A stretch of 64,000 nt of DNA, from assembly GCA_964247055.1 (NCBI GenBank), contig OZ176054.1:2480001-2544000 (forward strand), given 5' to 3'. Made by a program: the position numbers and the translations under genes. This document shows, in pieces, positions 36,589-48,577 of this stretch. The notes below the pieces were generated by a model. That model had not been told where the DNA came from and made no database searches. It saw nothing but the letters and a program-made list of their open reading frames with translations. This DNA comes from Paragordius varius (lineage: Eukaryota; Nematomorpha). Positions within the stretch are counted from its first letter, which is position 1, and each line of letters opens with the position of its first letter.

Positions 36589-37150
36589 CACTTCGATTCA
36601 AATTGGGGTATCAAAATACCCCAGACTAAATTAGAGTTAGAATTTTTAAAAAACTACTGAATGAAACGGTCCTAATTTATGCTTCTATCCTAAAATTATA
36701 TAAATATGCCAAAACTTCTAAAAAAAATTTTGGTTTGAAAAGAAAGTTCCATGTCAAACTACTTCGACGCCATTTTAATTATACAAAATTTTTGTAAAAT
36801 ATCGTCTTCATTTGATTTAAAGGGTAAAAATAAAGCTAAATTTTTATTATCATATCTAACATTGGTAGAAATAGAAGGAGCAGTTTATTTTGTTTTATTT
36901 TTCAATATTACCATTGCATACATATCACGTCACTAAATTTTTACCTTTCGGTTTTAGCTTAAAATAAGTAATATCATGTATTTTTGAATAAACTTTTTTA
37001 TATATTTTGGTTCATTAATGTTTTAAGTGCAAGATTTTGTCATGGTTTCGATTCCTATATTTTTGAAGAATTTAGTTTTAAACAGGCCTGGGGTATTTAA
37101 CTACCCCAATTTAAATCGAAGTACTAAAATGAATGTGTTGTATCCAAGTG
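36589..37150. mobile_element. TTAA-flanked MITE, long copy
   Basis: Flanked by TTAA on both sides (36585-36588, 37151-37154). Starts CACTTCGATTCAAATTGGGG and ends ATCCAAGTG, so CACTT/AAGTG are terminal; an inner inverted repeat GGGGTAT...ATACCCC and CGATT/AATCG follows. TTAA target choice is typical of the piggyBac superfamily, but no transposase is present to confirm it. Confidence 0.65.
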
Positions 37151-37478
37151 TTAATCAAGCGTCAGGTCAATATCCATTTTAATATAAAAGTTTTAATATA
37201 TAAAAGTCAATAATTAATTTATAGTGCATTTTATTTCTTATATTATTTACTTAATCACAAAAAAACCGTAATATATTTATTCTGATAGGGAAATGCAATA
37301 TGTTTTTGGTTTTGACAATTATGATATTACGAAATTTATTCACATTTTTGCAGTAATTTCAGAGAAGTGGTAAAATTTTACATTGTATTAAATTAATTTT
37401 TTTGGTAAAAACAAAACCTTTCCCAAAAAATATCCCTAAAAAATTATTAAGCAAAAGCTTAACAATATTTAAATTTAA

Positions 37479-37597
37479 CACTTCGATTCAAAATGGGGGA
37501 TCTAAATATCCCAGACTATTGAGTTCAGTATGTTTAAAAACTACCCAAGACCCAAATTTGAATCGAAGGACTAAAATTAGTGTGTTGTATCCAAGTG
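37479..37597. mobile_element. TTAA-flanked MITE, short copy
   Basis: Second copy, 119 bp, with the same ends (CACTTCGATTCAAAATGGGG; GTGTGTTGTATCCAAGTG) and TTAA on each side. It lacks about 440 bp present in the middle of the 36589 copy. Confidence 0.65.
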
Positions 37598-38437
37598 TTA
37601 AACGATAATAAATATATGCTAAATTTAATACCAAAATTTTTTTTACAAAAAATAGATATCATATAAACTCTATCTATAAAATTTTGATGAAGCGAGTTTT
37701 ATCGTGTTTTGAAACACATGTAAGGGTATAAAAGTTTTCAAATATTTTAAAAATATTTTTTCCTATGATGCCACATATTTTTATTGTTATTTTATGAATA
37801 ACTAAAAACAATAACTTAACATAAATTTTGAGAAAAGCGAATTTTATAATCACAGTCACAGGTGATAAATATGTGCTTCATTAAATTATATAGAAAAATA
37901 GTGTTTTATTTTATTTTCAAGCGTTTTTATACGTTTGCATGATGCCTAATAGCATGAAGTACTCTTTACCAATTTTTCCAAAAATTATATTTTGTAAATA
38001 ATTCTCAGAAAAAACAAGCTTGACTTCAAAATTTAACATATAATTAAATATTTTTTCTCGCAATCTCGGTCTTTTCGCCTTTATTTAAACTGAATCTGCT
38101 TATTTTTAACGGATTAATTTTATGCAACCCGATTTCTGACGCAGTAAAATCTGCGACATATTAAAACTATACGCAGTATCTCGAATTCTAATGGATATCA
38201 GAATCATTTATTAGGGTTTCCTTCCGATTCTATGCACTGTTTTTATTTTTTTAAGCCAATGTATAAAATATTTGAACCAGAGAAAAATCAGAGATTATCG
38301 ATAATTTTGCTACACGTATTTAACAATATAATATAAAATTAAAAAAATAAGTCACTATATAAATATTTATAATTTACATCATTTCTCAATATTTTCAGTT
38401 GATTGCCATAACATCATTAATCAACCGAGAACAAAAT

Positions 38438-38854
38438 ATGGGTTTGAATTTTTATTCAGCCTTTTTTATTAATGTGATACTTTTATCCGCTATCAAGCTC
38501 ATCCTTTCCCAAGATGTATTTACATCTATGGCAGATGTCCAAAACCTTTTATATTCCAAAAAAGAATGCTTTAACCTAATAAATGACTATATCACTGATG
38601 AAGAGCAAAGATTAGCAAAAATCAAAGAGTATACTATTTATTTAATTAATTCTTTGAAATTTGGTTTTTATTAAGCAAAAATTTTTAACCAATACAAATT
38701 TATATTTTTTTCAGTATTTACCTATTATTACTTTCTCTTAATTACAGAGTAATTAATCGATCAAATATTTTGAAAGCGAAAGTTTGTTTTTTTTTCAATC
38801 AATTTTACAGTTATTTGATACTACATTTTATATAAAATCATATAATACATTGTA

Positions 38855-38887
<33 letters not shown>

Positions 38888-41800
38888 CATAAGATATATT
38901 CGACGTGATTGTATATGACCTAAATAAGAAATGAAGTTGTTTGATGCAATGAATATTTTACTTTTTAATTATTACATATATATTATAAAAACGGGTGTTT
39001 TATACCAATGAATAAATTATGTAATAAACATATTTTTACATTTGAAAAAAAAAATAAAATAAGGAAATATATTTTTTGTGGAAAAATTATGAGAATATAC
39101 GGAAGAATATTCTATATCTTTTTTACAAAAAAATAAAAAATGTTAAAACCACACGTGGGTTTCAGAATGTACTTCCTAACTTATATAGGCATATTTTTAA
39201 AAGTATATAAATATATATATTTTTTTTAATTAATAATATTAAAAGCTATGTAAAATCATTTTTTTGATTTAGTTGTTCATCATTAGCCGGGGTATGTCTA
39301 AAAATATAAAATATTTACACTAGATTTAATTTAATATTTTTTTCTTTTTTTGCATAATTTGGAATATGTATTATAAAATTTTGAGAGTAATTGATTAAAA
39401 ATTTACATTTTTTTTAAAATTTAATATTTTTTTAAAAAAAATTTAATATAAAGACTTTTCTAAAAAAATTTTTAAAGGTTCATCAAACAGAATGAAGAAA
39501 AGTATGGGGAAGAGGATGCCGAATATTACATAAGTAATCCCATCAATGCATATTTGCTCATAAAAAGTCTCACTAAGGATTGGAAAACGTTAGAATCTTT
39601 TATGCGAAACAATGTTTCAGAAAGTATACTATTTATATTTTAATTTTAAAAAATTCAGTTTTATTAAATAGATACCTTATGTTTTAAATGTTTGAATTTT
39701 TTTATGTAGTGTGGTGCTAAGTTAAATAACCTACATTGTAAATTATATACACATATAATACATTTTGTAATGAACGATGAGTTGAGTTTACTTTTGCCTG
39801 GCAGCCTTATTTTCGCCTTATGAACATTGAGATAACACATTTCTTTGAATAATAAATAAATGCTGCTTTTTAACTTTTTGCAGTTATAATTTAGTGCAAT
39901 TCAATATTTAAATTACGGCAATTTTGATGATTTTAATAATAACACTAACAATATTTCACGTTAATAAAGGTTTTTTTAGCTCTTCTATAAATTATTCCGA
40001 AAATTTTTTGGTTCCGGCTCCAATCTTTTTTTGGTAAAACGGTTTTTTGATTTTATTTTTTGATTATACAAATGGGTTAAATAGTTGAACAAACATCTAT
40101 GTATGCCACTTTTTTAAAAACAACAACAAAATACTCTCAATTTAAAATTAATTATTTTATGTTTTTCAACACTTGATGGTTTAATTTTTAAATAATATTT
40201 GCATACCTTATCATAGATTGAAAGGGTTTTTTCTAAGCAATACTTTTAGATATGATGAAGTTTTAATGACCTTTATACACTCTTTTCTCCTTCCTTCCAA
40301 AGGAGGTAAGCGTGTTAAAGTATTCCATTTATTTTTGTATGGAGGAATTATAAATTTTCTTGAATAGTGAGTGGATTGCCAGGTTTTACGAGGTCTACCT
40401 TTTTTAATTAGTTGAATATGATTGTATAAACTTTATTCAGTTTGTGTCTTGGGGACTCTGTGGATGTGACTCTAGCCTAATGTAAACGATATTCACGGAT
40501 AGCTGCATTAATTGGTTTAATTTTTAGGGTTTGATAGGGACAGAATTTGGATAAGAAATTATAGATGTTAGGATTATGTGCGAAAAGGATGGTGTTTAGT
40601 ATTTTCGGCTGACCCTTTTGCCTTGATTGGATGGACATTTTATTTAGTCATAGGCCACGTTAAAGTATGTCAAGCGGCCATAAAAGTTTTAGCCTTTGGA
40701 TATGTATTTGAACGGTTAAAATATAACGGTTTATGAATGCAGTCGTTTACGATCGTTCGCAGTCACGTAAGAACATTTGTAGATCCGTATGCTGATGCTA
40801 AACAAATATTTTGTTCCAATGGGCTATTATTGTCAATGTTATAAATGTCTTCTCATAAACATATATCATATCATATCATATCATCAAAAGACAAAATTAC
40901 AATTTTTCCTTTCAGTAAAAACCAATGAATGTAGTAGTTTTATTTCAAATTATACATATTATAATCATTATAATATAGCCTACATCAATAAAATTTCAAG
41001 CAATGTTTTTATGCCCGGAGAACAGGACTTAAATGGGGCTGCAGTTGCACTCTTTCGATTGCAAGATATGTACAAAGTTGACACAAACAAAATGGCTCAA
41101 GGCGATATTTCGGGCGTCAAAACTTCCCCTAGTCTAAATGGTAATTTTTTTATAATTTGATGAAATTTGGAAATAATTTGTATCATATATTGATAAATTT
41201 ATTTATAATTTTAATCTTTTTATTTAAATTTTATTGACAAGATTTTATTTATAGATAAATTGATAGTCAATAACTTGTAACAAGTATTGATGAATTTATT
41301 ATGATTAAATGATTTTTTTGCGATTTTAAAGACGAATTTTTAGTTTATAGAATTATTTGATAGTTGCGAATTTGTAAAAAATATATTAATTATGAGTTAT
41401 TTGTTTTAAGTGCCCTACTTTACAAGTATAGTAGTTTTTTAAAGAAAACTAAAATTTTATTTAAAAACTTAATTTCGGTTTTTAGCAATAAAATTATACC
41501 TTTAATTATTGGCCCAATAAACCTTTTTGATATAAAATAATTAAATAAATATTTACAATAGTCTATTAGTACGATCAGTTAATTTTCATTCTGATATTTT
41601 TTCATTAAATAAACAATATTTGTTAACTCTAATTTTTATATATAACTTGTCGTTTGGGAAAATAAGAAATAGATATATAAAATGGGTAAAACACCTAATT
41701 TTAGAATTTACAGACTAAATCAAATAGGTTATATAGAAACTATCATGGCTTAAAAATATGATTTTCTTAGTAAAAGAAATTTTGTCAAAAATTATATGGG

Positions 41801-44223
41801 TTATAAAGAATATAGGTTATAAAGAAAAAATTATATATTAAATTTTATGGTTTTTTATCAATTTTTTTTATTATTGTAAATTCAAAATTTTAATTTAGTG
41901 AGTAACGATTATAGTTTCGTAGGGTGAACGATGTGAACATCGCCGTAAGATAAGCTTAAAATAAAATATGAGCTAATTTATTGATACTCAAATTTTCGTC
42001 AAAGGCATCGTTAGGAGATTGATTCAATTATAAAATGGAGAAATAGATGCTTAAATATTTATTTATTGTATTGTTTTATATATAGCTATAAAAATGTTTT
42101 AAATCGCGTCATAAATCATATCTTTTTCAAAACAACGGTGTAATCATCAAATAACAAGGATATATCGAAAAAATAAAAAAAATTTTATGGTTATATTTTA
42201 TTTTCAAAAATTTTGACTAAAATGTGTCTTTAATGGTATATCTTATATAAAACACAATAATGTAATCATTAATGATACCTAAATAAACTAAAGCTTTAAC
42301 TTGGTTATTTTATTATCAAAAATTTTGTCTATAAAATAATTTTTTTTTATAATATTTCAATTTCTTTATGTATAGCTGAACAATGTTTTGAATTGGGTCG
42401 ACAATCCTATCTCAATGATGATTTTTATCATACGCGGATTTGGATGGAGGAAGCATTACGTAAATACGAATCTGAGGAGGAAAAAAGTGTTAAGCTCGAA
42501 GATATTTTGGAATATTTAGCTTTTGCGCTTTATAAGGTGACCGTATTTTTTTTTTCAAATTAAATTATTAAAAGTTAGAATTATCAAATGTTTAATATAT
42601 TATTACTTGTTTACTTTATCATTTTGTTACTTATTTATACAATGATTAAAATAATGGAAATCCCTCCAAATTAGGTAAATTCCGCAGTAATCAAACTTAT
42701 ATAAAACGTGATTTTTCGATTACTACTTTTAGTCTTTGTCAAACGTAAGTTAAATATATATCAAAATTAATACTCGATATGCGGGAAACTATATAATTGA
42801 CATAAAAAATTAAGATTGATATAGCATTTATAGATTAAGCCTGTTGATAAGTATAAATTTTTTATAGACTAAATTTTTAATTTTTTCAAATTTTTGTTTA
42901 TATGTTATATATTAGCAAGGGAATGTGTATGGTGCATTGAAGAAAACGGAAGAATTACTGGCTTTAAGTATGCTTTTTCGATTTTAATTTGCTTCTTAAA
43001 GAGAGAGATTAAAATACCCTAGTTTATTGATTAAAATTATAGTTTTTTATTATTTAAGTATAAACTAATTTTAATGATGATATAATTTTCGATATTTTAT
43101 TATATAAAAGATTAGAACATCAATCATAAAACTACGCAAAGTTATTTAAAAATTTTTTATAATTATTAGATCCTTTCCATAACCGAGCCCAAGGGAATAA
43201 AGAATGGTATCAAAAAGATTTGGATGAACTTGAAAAAGCCGGTAAAAAGGGCGATGAATGGGAACCGACTAATGCTAAATTAGAGGATGAATATGCCAAC
43301 CCTGAAATCATGAATTATCACAGTTTGTGTCGAGGTGATTTTCCAATAGTAAGTGTTGTTTGTCAAAAATATTTTATTTGAAGAAGAGTTTTTTTTTAAA
43401 TGATTTTTTGTGATTGTTTTATTTTTGGGATCATAATTATTAGGGTATAGGTTATCAAAGTTAAATTTATAATTTGCCAATCCACAAATTATATTGTGTC
43501 TACGTCATTTCCTAATGGCATGTTGTGTTTAATAATATTTTTATTTATTTTCATTTTTTTGGATTGTTAACCTTTTGTATTTTTTTATATTTTATTCAAC
43601 CTTTTAAGCATTTTTTGAAGTGTATTTTAATGTATCTATCTTAAATATTTTAATCAATATTTAAAAAGTTAGTTTAAGTATATTAGGATAACAATTTGTC
43701 TTAATTTTGAGGCAAGGTCCAAACTTTCAAATAGCCTTATTTTTTTACAATTGACTGTAAATAAAATTATCATCAATATTTAATCTTTTTATACCTTAAA
43801 TTTGGTTGAGCAAAAATAAAACTCTAGGAACTAGAGTTTTATAAAATATTACTTCATTGTAACAATAGTCAATGCTGAATCAGTCAATTTTGTTTCGAAT
43901 AAAACCCTTTTTTAAAACCAAATATAACATATTTTCTACGTTTTTATTTGTCAACCGTCATAACTTGTAGATTGAAATTTTATATATGTGAAAAAATTCA
44001 AATCATTACTTTCAATGGTTTTTTTTATTATGTGCATAGGATCCCCTTATAGCCCGTAGACTAAAATGCAAATACGTTAATAAACACAAATCACCCCTGT
44101 TAATTTTGGCCCCAGCAATGGAGGAACAGGTCGGAATGGATCCTAACGTCTATCTTTATCACCATGTCATTAATGATCGTGAAATGAGTGTTGTTAAACA
44201 ACTTGCTTCACCAAAGGTTTTTT

Positions 44224-44265
<42 letters not shown>

Positions 44266-47200
44266 AAGTAGAATAAAAGTTTGAAATTATTATTTAGTAG
44301 TAGTAGGCATTTTTAGTTTTGAATAACTGCTTTTAAGAATAATTTTTAAAATTTTCATTAAGCTCAACAAACTCAAACGTTGTATATGTAGCAAAGGACT
44401 AAATTTTTTGCCGATATTTTTAGGTATTTTATATAAAAATAAATTATTTAGCTTAAACGAGCCACGGCTTTCAATGCAAAAACGCAAAGGTATGAACCCG
44501 CCGATTACCGAATTAGTAAAAGGTAATTAATTATTTGTTTTTTCTTATTTTGTGAATCATTTTACATTTAATTTTTAATTTCATATATGTTTTTTTAGCG
44601 CTTGGCTCAAAGAGGAAGATCACACAGTCATAAAAGATATTAATAAACGCATATCAGCTATAACGGGACTTTCTATGGAAACAGCCGAAGATTTACAGGT
44701 ATTAAAGGATTTTGTAAATAATTTACCAAAATTTATTTAATTTTTGCGCATATTTAGGTTTTATAATCCTATTTTTTGAAAATATATATTTATTAATTTT
44801 AAGAAAAGTTAGATATATTTTATAAGAAAATATTATTTAATTTGAAATAATTTTAAATGAAAAAATTATATTATTTAGGTGGCAAATTATGGCATTGGTG
44901 GTCATTATGATCCGCACTATGATTTTTCACGGGTAAGTGTGTGTGTTTTATTAAAAGTTTAATGTTTATATTTTAACGATATAATTAATATTTTTGGACA
45001 AGTGATTGCATGCGTAAAGATAGTTAGTTTTGAATTTTTTATTAATCATATTTTATACATATATATATAATTAAATATAAAAATCTAAAATTAAAGTGTT
45101 GGAATTTTCTAAATCAAGGGTGTTTAACACAAATAAATGGCTTCACTAGTTGCATTTCAAACTCAAGAAATCTGGCGGGCCGCAACCAGAAAAATATAAA
45201 TATTTTAGATAGATTTCAAACAGACTGTAAAAAAATGTATACAGTTAGTTACCAATAGAAAAGATTTATATTCATGAAAATTTGCCAATTTTATTGCGAT
45301 TTTGTCATTCACCATTTTATCCCCAAATTTGATTATTCATATATGGTAATTTTTTTTGATGTCTCAGAGGGCCAAATGTTGGACACCCTTGTTTTAAATT
45401 GAAAACATAAATATCATATATCTTAAAAAGTTTTTTGCATGACAATAATATTTATGTAGAATTTGTCTTAATATCCCAAGTTCGTAAATAAAAATTTTTT
45501 TACTCTTTAATCTTTAAGGTAAAACACCGTTTTTGCCTGACTTTGCTTATATTTTGCATACAACCTTATTTCTCTGCATGCTTTATATAATTTATTATAT
45601 GTCTATCTTAAAATTTTCTGTATTTTTTATATAAAATAATAAAATATTTGGACAAATTTTATCTTTATATAATTTTATGATTAAATATTTTATATTCTAC
45701 ACATTAATGTTTTTTGGTTTTCATTCCTCTCACTAACAATTTCTATTACTTTAAAAAGACAAAAAATAATTGTAACGTTTATATTCCACCTTTTTTCGCA
45801 ATAATTTCTATATCAAAGAAAATGAAATTTAACATAAAACTAGCACGCATATGCATGTACAATTTTTTTAACAAATTATAATTTTAAAATTCATATAAAT
45901 CTGGAAATTCCCAATTACATGTCATGCAGAGCATAGAAAAGGATGCTTTCAACGAACGCCAAGGAAACCGTATAGCTACTTTTATGTTTTACGTAAGTTT
46001 ATTTCAGCTTATTATACCCTTTTTTATTGTGGGAACAGTAAAATTACATAATTTAGGGTGGTGCTTTTTGTGGGCTAGCTTACGCTTTAATAAAATTGTC
46101 AAATTATCAGTGACTTTATTGCGAAAACGGTGTTTTATCTTTTTTTATCGCTCTAGTGATTTTTAATTATACGAACGAAGGGGTGTTAAGTATTACTCAA
46201 AAAATATAAAATTAATTTTCGCTTTTTTCTGCTTTTTTTGGGCGGATGAATGTTTAGGAACCCGAATATGATAATGATGGAAAATTACTTGATCAACGTA
46301 TCGCTACATGGATGTTTTATGTATGTTTTGTTTTTGTATAGCTGTGGTATTTTAAAATTTTAAGGGGGTGGTGAAGTTTTATAAAACGAAAATTGAATTT
46401 GACCGTAGGGCAAAATAATTGGTGAAAACAATAATGATTTTTTATTCACACAATGAATACCATTTTGTATCTACTAGTTTTTTTTCCCTCGTATTGAAGT
46501 ACAAGGTGATTGGTTTTTATTCTAAAACCACGATTGCTGTTAAACTAATAAAATCAATATTTGCATAAAAATTCCAAAATTAAGAAGCTTTTGTTTATAT
46601 TTTATAATTCGCCCATGTTTAATGGGGCTATATATTAAGTTTTACGATTTAAAAGGTTTGTTAGATTATCCATAAATTTAATTATACAAACAAAATTTCA
46701 AAAGATTATCAGTTACTGGTTTTTGAAATTTTAAATGTTAATAAACCATTTACTTGAGTAATTTCTTTTTAACCCAACCCATATCTTACATCAAAATTAT
46801 ACCATAATATCTATTTATAATTAAATTTTAAATCATTTTAACTCTTTTATTTATTAGATGAGTGATGTTTTGGCCGGTGGTGCGACAGTTTTTCCTTTGG
46901 CTGGTATTCGTTCAACTCCTAGAAGAGTATTTATATCAATTTTTACTTTCGAAAATTTTAAACTATTAAAAAAATACAAAAATATACGGAAAAGTAAAAA
47001 AATGTCATTTAAGTATGCAGACAATAATTTAAACCCAAATGTTTCATAAAATCTTTATGACTATTACTATTATGTGATAACTAATTGAAAAATAACATTA
47101 CATCCCTCTTTTTTATTTCCATAATATAGGAGGTGGGTGCATTAATGATCAAAAATATTATATGGTTTTTACAAAATGATAATCTTTTACTTTTTGGTTT

Positions 47201-47871
47201 ATTTTTTATATAAAATAATTTTATGTTCACTACATATATTTTACAATTTTTTAGAATGTATGTAGCATTTTTTAAACCTTTGATTTACCTTTCTAGGGTT
47301 CTGCCGTATTTTGGTACAATTTAAAGGCTTCTGGTGCTGGTGATTTTAACACAAGACATGCGGCATGTCCCGTCCTTGCTGGTAGCAAATGGGGTAAATT
47401 CATAAAATTTTATCATTTTTTTTGAGTTATTTAGTATAAGTATACACTAAAAAATATAATCAAAGAACTATACAAGAAACTTTTTAATATACTAATTTTT
47501 ACATTGCAGTACGTGGAAAAGGCGCCATATTTTAATAAAAAGCCACACCACTTTAACTAATTCTTCCAACCATATTTTTAGATTATTAGACTATAAGAGT
47601 AAAAATATTATATACGAGAGTTGTAAAATATGAATTCGAAATTTGTATGATAAGCGTTTCGGCTATATAAAATAATTTAAAAATATAGTTAATTTATTAA
47701 ATCTGCGGTTTTAAATAAAAAAAAACCGTGACTTTTATCTTACATTTTTACGCCTTATATTTTCAAATTTTACATTAAAAAATATAAAAACACCCAATAG
47801 TTGCCAACAAATGGATCCATGAAAGGGGTCAAGAATTTTTGAGACCTTGTCGCAGAAATCCTGATTTGTAA
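38438..47871 (+). CDS. P4HA: Collagen prolyl 4-hydroxylase alpha subunit, paralogue A
   Basis: Same role as paralogue B. Exons: 38438-38628, 39478-39623, 40979-41140, 42376-42536, 42916-42967, 43170-43348, 44040-44216, 44452-44522, 44599-44698, 44879-44932, then either 45930-45992 or 46258-46320, 46858-46926, 47297-47393, 47801-47871; 530 aa, close to the usual length, every phase consistent. Signal peptide MGLNFYSAFFINVILLSAIK..., cleavage probably after LSQ. Peptide-binding domain in exons 3-4. The catalytic domain contains VANYGIGGHYDPHYDF (His426, Asp428), MSDVLAGGATVF, TRHAACPVLAGSKW (His496, Lys506) and ends WIHERGQEFLRPCRRNPDL. The two 63-nt exons are alternatives of the same 21 residues. 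Start chosen at 38438 because it gives the signal peptide; the frame is open further upstream. A closer acceptor at 47510 would give the tail VRGKGAIF instead; the exon at 47801 is preferred since it matches the family. Confidence 0.92.
38852..38877. repeat. (AT)n microsatellite
   Basis: AT run in the first intron of P4HA-A. Confidence 0.9.
40230..40410 (-). other. Possible retroelement scrap in P4HA-A intron 2
   Basis: A stretch with more GC than its surroundings (about 40275-40790). On the minus strand it gives about 60 codons without a stop, including LIKKGRPRKTWQS and WNTLTRLPPLEGRRK; RGRPRKTW-like strings are common near the C-terminus of some LINE proteins. Too short to identify. Confidence 0.25.
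44227..44262. repeat. (AT)n microsatellite
   Basis: AT run directly after the donor of P4HA-A exon 7. Confidence 0.9.
45115..45391. mobile_element. hAT-type MITE, 277 bp
   Basis: Starts CAAGGGTGTTTAACAC, ends TGTTGGACACCCTTG, with GGCGGGCCGCAACC inside. In the P4HA-A intron before the first alternative exon. Confidence 0.7.
45512..46141 (+). repeat. Inverted repeat enclosing the first alternative exon of P4HA-A
   Basis: Left arm AGGTAAAACACCGTTTTTGC (45517-45536), right arm GCGAAAACGGTGTTTTATCT (46121-46140). In RNA all 20 positions pair, two of them as G-U. The enclosed 584 bases contain the whole exon 45930-45992 and both its splice sites. The P4HA-B counterpart keeps the same stem. Confidence 0.8.
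45930..45992 (+). other. Alternative exon 11a of P4HA-A
   Basis: 63 nt, phase 0 at both ends, acceptor CATGCAG, donor GTAAGT. Encodes SIEKDAFNERQGNRIATFMF plus Y, the segment between the HxD iron-binding motif and MSDV. Confidence 0.85.
46258..46320 (+). other. Alternative exon 11b of P4HA-A
   Basis: 63 nt, phase 0 at both ends, acceptor TGTTTAG, donor GTATGT. Encodes EPEYDNDGKLLDQRIATWMF plus Y. Shares RIAT(F/W)MFY with exon 11a and aligns with the intact exon 24487-24549 of P4HA-B. Confidence 0.85.
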
Positions 47872-48403
47872 TGAAAAAGAATCAAAAATCCATCCAATTT
47901 GTGGTTCAATATTATAGGAAAGATTTGATCTAAAATTGGAAAATAACCCGAAAATCAAAAATTAATAACTCATACATTAAATGACACAATAACTAAATCA
48001 ATAGCAATAATATTATTTTTGACTATGTATTTTACTATATTATTTTTATATTCATAATCAAAAAATATGCACCCAACTTGTCAAATAACCCATATTTTTA
48101 AAAATCATACAAATTATTATCTTATTCTTATAATATATTTTTAACGCATAAAGGTATTTTAATTAGCTTAAATTTTTAATTTTATTGGGCATTTCATCCA
48201 AGTTATACGTATATTTTTAGATTTTTATTTAGAAATTATATTATTTTATTTATTATGTATTAATTTCAACAAGGCATTACAAAGATTATTATTAGTCCCC
48301 AGACTACGTTTTCCATTTAAGACCTTATCAATTTATAAATTATGCATTTCATTCATAAAAAATGTCAATAAATTTATTTTATTAGCTATAAAGAATATTT
48401 ATA
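47872..48403. other. Tail-to-tail intergenic region, P4HA-A and PIG-T
   Basis: About 530 bp between two convergent stop codons, holding both 3' UTRs. AT-rich, no other feature recognised. Confidence 0.6.
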
Positions 48404-48541
48404 TTACATTATAATAGATTTGAGTTTTCCAATCAATTTTTGAAGTTTGTTGTTCGGCTCAGATGTATTTTTATCCATTTGAATCACAAAACTAAATATA
48501 AAATAAGATACATATATTAAATAGAAAACTTTAATTATTTT

Positions 48542-48577
<36 letters not shown>

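Larger units (their letters stand above)
36124..38437. promoter_or_regulatory. Shared upstream region of two divergent P4HA genes
   Basis: The 2.3 kb between the two start codons must hold both promoters. It contains two TTAA-flanked MITEs (36589-37150 and 37479-37597). Individual promoter elements could not be assigned in this AT-rich sequence. Confidence 0.5.

Noticed and set aside
40861-40885. ATATC pentamer run
   Set aside because: A four- to five-unit simple repeat in an intron; noted but without evident meaning.
40789-41160. 123-codon frame including P4HA-A exon 3
   Set aside because: Only 40979-41140 is exon; the upstream part is intron read through in frame.
47510-47535. Alternative last exon of P4HA-A (VRGKGAIF-stop)
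   Set aside because: A good acceptor and compatible phase, but it would replace the conserved WIHERGQEFLRPC tail, found intact at 47801-47871, and no counterpart exists in P4HA-B.
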